NCBI GenBank assembly: GCA_903813345.2
Contig: CAIIXF020000010.1
Span: 37,189,425 to 37,253,424, forward strand
Source: Owenia fusiformis
Lineage: Eukaryota > Annelida > Polychaeta > Sabellida > Oweniidae
Reading direction: 5' to 3'
DNA: 64,000 nt
Shown here: one piece after another, positions 24,696 to 35,130 of the stretch
How the letters are laid out: each line of letters opens with the position of its first letter
Position numbering within the stretch: position 1 is the first letter of the stretch
Made by a program: the position numbers and the translations under genes
The notes under the pieces: model-generated
The model's input: the letters and a program-made list of their open reading frames with translations, nothing else
What the model was told of the DNA's origin: nothing
The model's database searches: none

Positions 24696-24875
24696 TACAC
24701 TTCCCTCCAAAAGTTTGACAATTGGAAGCCCCCATCTGGATCACTTGTCAAAGCTTCTTTCGTCCGAACGTTTGTTATAAAGAAACATAATCAAGATTCA
24801 AGCATTAAGAAGCCTTGATGCTATCATGCTATCCAATGGATATTCCAGGTTTCTAAACTTGTGGAGGGGAGTGTA
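24696..24875. mobile_element. 180-bp Tc1/mariner-like MITE
   Basis: Ends are TACACTTCCCTCCA on the left and TACACTCCCCTCCA read from the right, with similarity continuing through AAGTTT for about 30 bp. TA flanks each side (24694-24695, 24876-24877), consistent with a TA target duplication. It has no ORF. It lies about 160 bp downstream of the stop codon of the 571-aa gene, so it may fall in that gene's 3'UTR. Confidence 0.75.
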
Positions 24876-25032
24876 TATAAATGATTTAGTCAAGCCTTTT
24901 TAACTTCCATGACACCACTTGTCATAGAAGACTTGTCCAATTCAAGAATAAAGGTGCAAATTATGCAGTTAACCGTGACTTAAATATAATATTTAAATTG
25001 CAATAAATATCAGAAACACATTGATGTACATA

Positions 25033-26748
25033 TTACATAAACAGAAACGATTGTCTATGGTTATTCTGTCTGATCATATCAGATAACATCCGGTTGCTAT
25101 GTTGACGCTGTACGTTGGTATGGTTACCGTACATAGAACCATAAAGATCGTCTGATTGTGCTATCCCTGTGGATGTCAATGGTATTAGATTTTGGCGTAA
25201 TTTATTAGGGTTGTAGTTTGTCACTCTGCACGATAATCGGTCCATTCTATGAAACGCTCCTGTTGTTTGTGCATTGATTGTTGTGTCATCTTTGGAAGAC
25301 GTGATGTTCGAATGATCGGGCTCATCCAAACTTAAAATTTCCTCAAGTGTTTTTCGTGTTTGTTTCTCTTTCCGTTTTTCCGCTTTATGTGAAACAGTTC
25401 GTTTTGAAGTTGAGGTTAACGTAGAGGCTCTATGAATGTCAGTGTCATTTACAGAATGTGTCTGTCTTGGGCTACCAGGCTTCGGATGGGATGCCTCTTG
25501 GCTCCCTTTCTTTCGAAACATTCTTGATTCTGCATGTAGTTTTTTTGGATGTCCCGACTCATTTTCTAACTTCGATGGACTAGAAAACGGAGGGATAGTG
25601 TCGATATCTGTTGAAATGGACGCATGCGCTCTGGATAACTTTTTCGATCGTGAGCGACAATTGGTTGGTAAAGTATGAGATACACTCTCATTGTCGCTAT
25701 TATCAGTTGAGCTTTTTATCAACTGAACCACTTGTTGTTTTAACGTGTGATTCTGGTGTACTTTTGCAAGGAAATAATCGTACTCCGCGTCGGATTTATC
25801 AGAATATTGCTCAGCTATCTCCGCCTGGTAGCATTGACTACACTGGCAAAAATTCAAATTATTAAAATATTTTTGGTCACTGGTCTTGGCCTCGTTATCG
25901 TACAAGTGATATTCCCGAGTGCGCATTCGCGAATCTTCAATATCCCCAAAGCTGCCACCGCTGTCATGGAAACCATCAGATGGCGAAAATGTGTACGCAG
26001 TGTCTATATCGTCCATGTTATCCAAATCGGCATTGATATCGTATTCATTGAATGTTCCATTACTTGCATTTCCTAAACTGTTTCCGCTTTTTATTGAGCT
26101 TCGTTTACTACTGGTTGGGCTCGTTGAACTAAGAGCACTACCGTAGCTATCACAAGAACCATTGTAATCGCTGCTAGAGATATCCGCTGAATCAACACTT
26201 TTTGTAGACTCACGAGCTGCTTGAAAAAATACGTCATTGACTTGAAAAGATTTCTTAGGCTGGGATTGGAGGTCAGTTCGAGATGCAGTTTTCTTTGGTT
26301 CCACTCGATGATTTAACTCGGGTTTGAACTCACCCATAGAACTCCTTTTTGAGGTACTTTTGTGCAAATCCTCATTATTTGAGTTTGTCTGAATATTGTC
26401 TTTGTGTTTGGCTACATTACTATTTTCAGTTGTTATTATGTCACCTATAGATGGCACTCTGTCAGAGTCAAGAGATGTATCTCCTACGGGAGATCGTTTT
26501 GCTTTATTTCTGCTCCTTGTTGTCACAGTAGGAACAATGAAATCGGGGATTTCTTCGTAGATATGAGCCGGGCTATCACATACTCTTGGTTTGCGTTTTC
26601 CATCTGCGCCAAATCCATACTCGTCTATGTAGTGAGGTGGGAGAGGTGGTAGCGCTCTGTTCGCGTGTTTTATGTCGCTATCAGAATTCTCACGCAGTTT
26701 CTTCGTTTTGTCTCTCAATCGTTTCAATAAGATCTGAACTGCAGCCAT
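25033..26748 (-). CDS. 571-aa putative SH3/SH2-ligand scaffold, paralogue of 445-aa protein
   Basis: Unrecognised family. It shares ordered blocks with the protein at 19352-20689. Residues 1-18 are a basic helix-like segment (AVQILLKRLRDKTKK). R31-P38 (RALPPLPP) is a textbook class I Src SH3 ligand. Y64-I67 (YEEI, in HIYEEIPD) is a Src-family SH2-type ligand. C301, C303 and C306 form a reduced cysteine cluster without the second CxxC of a zinc ribbon. 503-516 is DRLSCRVTNYNPNK. The rest is Ser/Thr/Asn-rich and probably disordered, with Ser-rich tracts at 180-230 and a basic Lys/Arg stretch at 449-466. The coding region is one exon. On the minus strand a polypyrimidine tract and CTCCAG acceptor lie 43 nt upstream of the ATG, and an in-frame TAG just after it supports this Met as the start. 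A second acceptor (TTCCACAG) is 4 nt upstream. The genes are convergent, so they look like an old inverted duplication. Confidence 0.87.
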   Translation of the reverse strand: MAAVQILLKRLRDKTKKLRENSDSDIKHANRALPPLPPHYIDEYGFGADGKRKPRVCDSPAHIYEEIPDFIVPTVTTRSRNKAKRSPVGDTSLDSDRVPSIGDIITTENSNVAKHKDNIQTNSNNEDLHKSTSKRSSMGEFKPELNHRVEPKKTASRTDLQSQPKKSFQVNDVFFQAARESTKSVDSADISSSDYNGSCDSYGSALSSTSPTSSKRSSIKSGNSLGNASNGTFNEYDINADLDNMDDIDTAYTFSPSDGFHDSGGSFGDIEDSRMRTREYHLYDNEAKTSDQKYFNNLNFCQCSQCYQAEIAEQYSDKSDAEYDYFLAKVHQNHTLKQQVVQLIKSSTDNSDNESVSHTLPTNCRSRSKKLSRAHASISTDIDTIPPFSSPSKLENESGHPKKLHAESRMFRKKGSQEASHPKPGSPRQTHSVNDTDIHRASTLTSTSKRTVSHKAEKRKEKQTRKTLEEILSLDEPDHSNITSSKDDTTINAQTTGAFHRMDRLSCRVTNYNPNKLRQNLIPLTSTGIAQSDDLYGSMYGNHTNVQRQHSNRMLSDMIRQNNHRQSFLFM

Positions 26749-27420
26749 CTTGCTGTGGAATATGCTGTTACCGTAACTTCTTTGTGACTACCTGGAGATA
26801 CAAAAGAGAAATAAATTTAAACACTGTTGGAGGGAAAACATATATGTAAATATCCTGCATGAAGACCCTGTATAGTCTATCATTCACAATCTCTTGTCAG
26901 GCTCGTGCACGACAGCACATGCGTGCCATCATTAAACGATAATGGACGAAATGTGATCACATCGTCACTACGCATGATATACATTGATATAGCATTATTT
27001 AGCAACCGATGTCGTTAATTGCTACATTTTACATAGCGCATCCGGACATGATTGCGCTGCAACTGGCGGAGTGATCTGACAAGGTGAGACACGTGACATA
27101 TCATTTTGAAATGGACATCCGTGATTGATTAGTTCCATTAGTTGACTCACTTGTTAATATAAAATGACCAACTGAACCAATGATCCATTTGCTTTTTACA
27201 TTAATCACTGCATGAACTTTCACTGATATTGTTTCATTTGAGTGTTACCTCTTGTGAATGTTTGTTATTTGAAATATGTTATCATTGATTGCGTGTGTTC
27301 TAACGGTTGAATAATATGATGGTGAAGTTGGTGACACTAAAGCTAGAATATGAACCTATCCGAACTCAATTAAATCGATGGCATCCTACTGTTTAAGTAA
27401 GTATTCAAAACGAAATACTC

Positions 27421-27490
27421 GTGACAATTCCAATATTGTGAAAGTTAGAATATTGTGACAGATACAATACTGTGACAAGTAGAATGTCAC
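27421..27490 (+). repeat. 17-bp minisatellite, ~4 copies
   Basis: GTGACAATTCCAATATT is followed by three diverged 17-bp copies (GTGAAAGTTAGAATATT, GTGACAGATACAATACT, GTGACAAGTAGAATGTC). It is short and degenerate. Confidence 0.7.
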
Positions 27491-30400
27491 GACGGGTACA
27501 TCTGTGACAGGTACTTTGTAGAATTCAAAAAAGCCTGACAATGGGAGGCCAAGGGACATCTGTATGTTTAATAAAAATGTAGATTAAAGACAATGGAGTA
27601 TTGATGATGGCAACATTTATATTTTGTTGATATTTTTTAATGACAGAGGTCAGTCGACTCAATTATGGGGAAGTAATGATAAGGTTCTTGTCTGAGTTGA
27701 TGGATGGGAGATCAGGGTGAACTTTGCTAGTTTAATTGTATCGACTAAACTACCGTTGTTCTTTTATCATTTAGCATTTCATTTAATGGTACAAACTCCA
27801 TTTAGAGATAATTAAACAGTTGTGGTTTTGAAAACCTGTTTTTCATTTTTGACATATTTCATATCAGAGCAATAATTTGTTTTAATGATCGTGGTTTTTC
27901 TGAGTCAGTGTCTAGGCGTTGAGTTGTATTTTAGAACTGGACAATAGCAACGTTTTGTTAAATGTCCAAGTCAATATTAGTCTAAATGGAAACAATAATC
28001 TAATTTCTGTGTAAATAAGATAAGTAATGATAAGTGCGGAGACGGGTGGCTATCTTAATAATCTTAACAGCGCTTATCCAAATAATTCACACGTTAACAA
28101 AAATAGTCTCAAATGTGACACGAGATATAAGTAGCATTCCAGGCTTTTTGGAGACATGTCGACTGCTAAACTCAACCTAAATACCCAGTTTAGTTATTTT
28201 TAAAAGTATAAATTCATTCAATGTGCTTTATTTTAATAACAGATTATTATGCCATTGGATTTTAAAACACGCATTATAAGTACCACTTTGTCTTCGTTTT
28301 TTGTAACTTCCTTTTACCCTTTCAGCACCTTTTTAAATAGTTTGATTTGGTCTTTTAAAAAAGCGCTCCACTCAATGTTATGGGTATTGCCCTAGTGGTG
28401 ATCTTTTTAGGGAGACGGTCGTCAAATCAAGTTGAAGACGACCGAATATTTACTTATACTGAATGTTTTACGTTTGTGCAATGTATCCATCATACAACAT
28501 CATGGATTACCATGGTTACCAGTGTTGCATTACCCGTGGTATTATTTTAGCCTTACCCGTGGTAAGAAAAGATGTGATGAGAACATACAACAGTATGACA
28601 ACAAATGTTTTATCAGATGTACTGAATCAATATGATATTCCACATCAATAATAATCAACCACATCATCTTTGTATACGCTCAAGACACCAGAAAGATGAG
28701 ATTTTGCGATAAACTAGACATCAATAGCACGACACAATTACAAACCCGGGGTTACAAAACTGAATCACTTTGACTATGTCATTTGATTAACCCCCTTCTA
28801 CACACAATTAACAAACCGTCAAATGTATTCATATGCGTGCGCTAAGTAGGTGATGAAAAAATGGTAACTGAAACAGATTTTTATTTGTTAATCAATTTTA
28901 ATTCAAATACGATTAATTACATTAAAGCTGTCCAAACGTCCAGATTAAAGCTGTTTAAACTTCCAATAAGCATGATAAGTATAACATCTGAAATGATACA
29001 TACTTCAATAAACGTATTTTTACTTGAAATAAATACCCTTTGAGAGGACTCAATTGACTGAAGATGAAATAAAATATATGAACAGGCATGGATAGGATAC
29101 TTGTCTATCCCCGGCAGGAAAATGCAGTAATAACATATTTTCTCAGTTCTTGTTTCATATCCATTATAGTACATCGTTTTCATCTTATAACTTGTCTAAA
29201 TATTATCCAAAATGTTGACATTTGATATTTTATTCCTGGGTCTCGTCCCCATCGCCATATTTTCTGTCTACTCACCTGTACTTCCTGATCTAAACATATG
29301 AGTTCCATATCCATATCCAAATAATATAATTGTGTACTACAATCCTAGCTGTGCAAACCTATGACTAGTAAATGTCTAACTGTAATTCACTCTAATACAC
29401 TTGCCATCAATGAACTCGTCTCACGAACTCTAGAAATGATATAAACCAGTTGACCAGAACGCACGCATATCACGACATGCTTTGACCACTTTCCGGTTAT
29501 CCTTAATCAAAAATAATAATATCCCGTTAGTATACTTAATCAAGCACAACTGAGAAAGACACTTTAATTACTAGAACTTAATTAACTCTGTAAATTAAGC
29601 TTCTAATTGTACTGTCTAATGCACAGTGTAATCAGGATGTCCTTTGCGTGCTTGGTAAAACAACCTAGTAAAATATTTTCTTAGCGGGGCTTTAATCAAA
29701 GTGGTGTTAGGGAAATGTGTTCCAATTATTTCCTGTGGAGAACGATTCACCTGTGCCCTTTTCGTCCAATCAACTTCAGTCTAGGCCACTTTTCTTTATA
29801 TGGAAAATGTCGGAATCAGTGGACTACTTTCTCTGAAAATTGCGCTATTTAGCATGGACAATGTTATCTTAGTTGTACTAAAACCTTTCGTCTAAATTCT
29901 GATTGCAAAAAAATATATAATTAGTCCACTTTGATTCACTTACGTGCCTAGTCGTTATCTTGCTTTTCTTACTACCTCCAGCAATATTCATTCAATGCTG
30001 TATTCAAAGGACAAAATCCCGGGGCAGGTTAGTATTTGAGGCCATTTGAGAACTTGTCACGAAATGCACAAACCGAGTTAATCTTTAGTTACCAAAAGTT
30101 AACAGATGATTCCCCTGAAGTTCCAAGTTGGTAATACTTGTATTAACCATATTGAAATAATCCCCGTTAATTTGGGATAATTCCATTGATCTCCAAGGTG
30201 GTAGGATTTTTGATCATAAAACGCTCGAGACAATAAAGGTGTGTCCAGACAATTACTGTGATCACAGGACCTTCGGCTGAATATTAAAGCCGGATCACGC
30301 ACAATGTCCTCATTGCTAATTGAAATATCTTGTATTCATTTGCTCTCTTGAAGTATCTAGCGGGTCGACTAGCAAACAAAGCGTGATCCGGAGACAAGAA

Positions 30401-30787
30401 ATAGGAACCTCAGGTACTATGGTTAACTACGGGGTACTTATCCATCAACGAATGAATTCATATTAGTCTAAGAGTAATATTCACATGCACCTGTTGAAAG
30501 ATGGACTGAACCTATATTACTATTAGAACGTTGTTATGAGAACCAAGGATATCCAGACCTCAAGTGACATATGGGCCTACAATTTAAGATGGAATATTCA
30601 AAGGAGTTTACCATTGTGGTGAAACATTACTTTGTTTTCATTGTATTCGGGGCTACCCTAGTGACAACATTTATTCATTTTAATGGTGATAGCATGCGGT
30701 GTAGAAGAAATACAAACCCAGCACTTGTGGCAATGTGACCTACAACGTCCGTACACCTTTTAAACTAAGTTCCTAACCTGTTAAATG

Positions 30788-30833
30788 TAACCAAGCCATC
30801 TTTTAAACAGCTTAGTCAAACGAATGCAAACGG
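30788..30833 (-). mobile_element. fragment of the ~76-bp mini-element, inverted
   Basis: Read on the minus strand, CCGTTTGCATTCGTTTGACT, followed by a TTTAAAAGA-type segment, matches the left half of the copies at 15805, 19115 and 58696. The right half with AGGGTA is missing, so this is a truncated, diverged copy. Confidence 0.5.
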
Positions 30834-31463
30834 AATATAATATATGATTTTTACTGCACCATTAATAGACTTGGTCCTTCTTTTCTTATTAGAATAAATT
30901 AGAAAACTCTCCACTGCCTTTTAGAAATATGAAAAGTATACACCTTGTATCATCTATACATGCGCCAATTATTATGTGAGCATGCAACTCCCCCTGAAAA
31001 TATGCAGATTGTTCCAAATTTAATTATTGCAGCTTGAAAGTTAGATATATAAGAGACAGTGTCCCTTTAAGTCCGCAAACTAATATTACATTATTTCTCC
31101 CAATTTGGAATTGTTAGACGTTTCCTTCTTCACTTTAAAGATGAAATGACAAGAGCTCTTCAGAGTTATGGATTAAACTGACACCTGTGTTTCGGAGGAG
31201 CCCTCAATCAAACGACTTACTGGAAAATAGAAAGTACCCTCACATGTCGGTAAAGTACCATCCGTGAATGCTGGGAAATGATGCAACGTGTTCGATGACG
31301 TGATGATTGCCCTAATGGACGCTTAATATCACTATGAACATTTTAAATCGCAATCAATATCGCAATCAAACTATCCACACAATGAGGGGAGATTTTGTTA
31401 AACTAGAATCGATGAGAAGCGACGTCGTCACCAACTATTCATCTTCTTAACTTAAAAATAATC

Positions 31464-31537
31464 ACCATTTGTATTTGTTTGACTGAGTTTCTCAAGATAG
31501 CATCGTCTTAATTTTAATTAGGGCTAAACTCAGGGTA
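31464..31537 (+). mobile_element. diverged copy of the ~76-bp mini-element
   Basis: CACCATTTGTATTTGTTTGACT at the left and CTCAGGGTA at the right correspond to the ends of the family, with several substitutions between. No target duplication survives. A second GCAGGGTAA-like remnant, CAGGGTAACA, follows at about 31546. Confidence 0.55.
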
Positions 31538-33847
31538 ACAGTCATCAGGGTAACAATACGACGGAAGCCCCCGTTGAAACACAACGACTATCTTAGGATC
31601 GTTCAGAACAGTATTTACATAACTGAAATTACAGTTTTGAAAACGGTAGAATAAAGAAAGCGTCTGGAATGATTTCATCCAGAAAACAATTTATGTTTTT
31701 TTCTTCCATAGAAATTGATTATCTTTCAATAGATCTTCCCATCCCAAGTTCTTAGATGCGCTAATTGCTAATTCTTATTCCCCTCGGCTACTAAACTGGA
31801 AAAATGGAAAACACATCGAAATTCTCACGCTTGAGGGCAGACTATTCGTATCTTTCAGCCCATCCCATTGCTATGCAGAGATAACCCACAAAGGTGCCAA
31901 AACAGCGTTCAAAATTAAATCCAAGACTTCCCATCTGTGAGACCCTCTCTTGGATATGCTGACTGAACTTGGTGAACAGGTAAACGAGTAGGACTGAGGA
32001 TACCCAACAAAGGGCCAGACCAACGAACTAGCAGAAAATGAATCCGGACAAATCTCAGCATAGTAAGGATTCTGACTCAACATTTTGACCTAGAAATGTA
32101 TAAGTGAAAGGGAGCTTTTTAGTAGTCAATATTTGACAGCAAAATACATCAATTCTCAAAGTCGGCCATCATTGTCTCAACTTTACAATTTAAATCAGGT
32201 TAAGGAATGCATTTTGTTTATGTTATGGTCTTTCATGTTCTACTTCTTACAATGAAAATATTGTTGTCGATTATAAAAATAGTTTTGTTATTCTACCCAA
32301 TATCTCATTAAGAACGATTGGAACCTCTCACCATAGAATCATCCTATAAAAAGTTCAATAATCGCGTGTTAAAATGTCGATGATGTTACAAAGTGTGAAT
32401 TAAGTCTCTAAAACCTAAGATGGGTGCGTATTGCGAATTTTTGTCTCATCTGATCATGCCCTGTTTTGGACTCTTTTTGAAATAAAGACCCTTCGTTGTG
32501 ATAGTTACTTACGTTAAATTCGCCGAATGTGCTGATACAAGAGAATCCCTTGCGGGTGGTTTCATTTGTTTGTTTCTCCTCAAGCCCTCAAGCTAAACAG
32601 TAAACACAGATTGACATTCAGTTGGACTATGTCAGCGTTCTATAGATACAAATCTATTGAATATGTTCTTTTATATCTTCACGATTGGTACACAAAATGA
32701 TTTCTATTTTATGTATCCAAAGAGATTCACAAAGTCCTGTTTAAATATTAAATACGTTATTATATACCTGCCTAAAGCTTTCAAATGACGAAAACGTCAA
32801 TATAAAGTAAATGTTTGTCGGTGTTGAACTGAAGATCTTCAAGGAGTCTTTGGTGATCAATATACTGATATAATACCATATAAATCTCCACTTTATTATG
32901 GCTATATAATATCCATATACATGTACGTATGCAATAAACTGTCAAATGATAATTGTAGCCATCAACACATCAAATTTCAAATCTCCGTAATCTATTACAG
33001 GTCATATACATACTGTCGGATAATAGCTGCGGAATATGCTGATGTCAAATCATATCTTATTATATCCAATCTCATTCTCAATTACGATGCTTTCATTATA
33101 TGCTTCTTAAAAATGTCCACCGCTATGACGTCTCAATTTCTCATTAACAAAGCGATCGTCTGAATAGAATATCAGGTTACGTATACTGTGAAATGACTTT
33201 GTATGAGGAAAAGAAAATATGACCATTTGGTTTAATAAATTGATATCCTCTTCACTCCCCGAGCTCATAGTTCACACTGGTCTTTCTCCAATGGCTTATT
33301 AATCGACTATAATAACCGAGTGAGTTTTCTGACACGAGTAGCTATAGACCCTTGAATAAAATTTGAAACATCGTGGCGTTTTCCTAGACACGGAACAGAG
33401 TATATGTGAGGAACAAACGAGGAATTGAATAAACAGGTTCAGAGTGTCTACTCTACTCTAGTGAGAAAATTCCCAAAAAGTGTTTGTTCAAAAAAAATTA
33501 GTAATTAATGTGACACGTGAGTGTACGACGCCGTGAAAATGATGAAAAAATGAAAAGAGTCAAATAAAACATAGCGAGGTTACAGTTTAGAGACAGTTTA
33601 CATTGTTTAAATGTAACAATTTTGATTTTTACAAAAACTGATGAATTTAGCTGTCACCAAATTCGAGATATATGGAATTATCCATTCTGATACTCATAGC
33701 ATCTCTCTCTGTTTCATCGCAGATGCTCTCCAGAAGGATAGAGATAGAGAGGGCGTGGCTTACCACGATGGGAATTATCGGGAATAGATATAGGTTAAAA
33801 CATTAATTCGTAAAAAGTAGCATATTTTGTCTCATCGTGTGTTAAAT

Positions 33848-34050
33848 TTATAGCATGTGCATAAGAGGTTCTTCATTCAAGATGTATTGAAAACAGTTGC
33901 TTTTCAATAATCGCAAAGGGGGATGTTCTTTTGATTTCACGACAGACGGCATGAAATGGACAACATTCTCAAAGAACCGCCCCAACCAAAGAAAATCAAT
34001 GTAGCTACTAATCACGCAAGACATTCGCCCCAAAGCCAGACAAAAAGGTC
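33848..34050 (-). pseudogene. possible pogo/Tigger-like transposase remnant
   Basis: The minus-strand frame contains DFLWLGRFFENVVHF followed about 10 residues later by KEHPPLRLL. This loosely resembles the part of pogo/Tigger DDE domains where a WxxxF helix precedes a P(V/L)LLxxD strand. The expected Asp and the DNHxSH context are absent (LLKSN instead), no other conserved blocks are visible and the frame is short. If it is a transposase it is dead. It may equally be chance. Confidence 0.2.
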
Positions 34051-34750
34051 GGGAACACGGTAGGTCTAAAGGAAGTACAATCAAAAGATTGTTACTCTAT
34101 TAATTCCTTTATAGAGAATTTGACGAGGTCAAGTTTAACCTGGGGGAAAACGAAGACACGATGAAAAAAGTCGATTTGGGAAATTGGCCAGAAATAATAT
34201 ATAAACAGATCAATTCGAAGAATATCGAAGTCGTCTCTTTCCGTCGTCAATCAGAGGTTCTCTGTAACCCAATTGATTGTTTTCACGGGAGTCTACAGTA
34301 TGTATCTTCTAATTTTGCTACGTGTGTTTTTGTGACAAGTGTAAAAATTAGGCATTATGATGATGAAAACATGGCGGCACCAAGAACTTATTTCCCCTTA
34401 TTTCGCAAATGGCATTGTTTGTAAACCACTTAAAGATAAGATTACATCAAATTGCGATGAAATAACGATCCGATTTGCAATAAATAAACATACTGACTTG
34501 CTTTATAATTGAAAGGCTATAGGAATAAAGATTGTACTTTCCTTTATTATAATCACTAAAATATCAGATTTCTCTACATTCCCCTTGGCAAAGACAGGTC
34601 TGAGAGTTGATTATCATAAGCTACATGTATAAATGTTCAAATGTATATGCTAGTGTATTTATTTACGAAATATGCCAATCAATAGTTTCTTATCCATAAC
34701 AGGCACTCAATTTTCTGAATGAATTTAACGATTTGTGACTGTACAACTTG

Positions 34751-35130
34751 ACGTTCGGTAATTATATGCACTACGTGCACATTCGGTAATTATGCACTCC
34801 GTGCACGTTTATAAATAATATGCACTAGCTACGCGAACGTTCGCTATTTGTTGGCACGATGAGAACATGCGGTAATCATATGCACTATCTTAGCACTCGG
34901 TAATCGTAAACACGTAAACGTTCTTTAATCGTAGGAACTATGTGAACGTTCGCTATTCGCTATTCGCATAGACTACCTTAATGTTCGCAATTCATATGCA
35001 CTGTGTAAACGTTCGCTATTTGTATGCGAGAAGTGAACATTCGGTAACCGTATGCACTACGTGCACGTTCGGTAATATAGAATTCGTAAACGTTCGCTAT
35101 TCGTATGCACTACGCGAACATTCGGAAATT
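34751..35130 (+). repeat. degenerate ~36-bp tandem repeat (GTTCGGTAAT / TATGCACTACG)
   Basis: About ten imperfect copies of a unit containing ACGTTCGGTAAT (or TTCGCTATT) and TATGCACTACGTG. Many copies include palindromic cores such as ACGTGCACGT. Heavy divergence suggests an old array. Reading frames across it are not genes. Confidence 0.8.

Larger units (their letters stand above)
26749..33847. other. large intergenic region 5' of the 571-aa gene
   Basis: About 7 kb with no supportable coding gene. A 5'UTR exon and promoter of the minus-strand gene must lie here, because a splice acceptor sits just upstream of its ATG. GTGAGT donors on the minus strand exist near 27149 and 29276 but cannot be ranked. 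Repeats inside it are listed separately. Short reading frames (28432-28651, 28861-29043, 30099-30302, 31871-32083, 32921-33163) have no motif or splice context. Confidence 0.5.
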
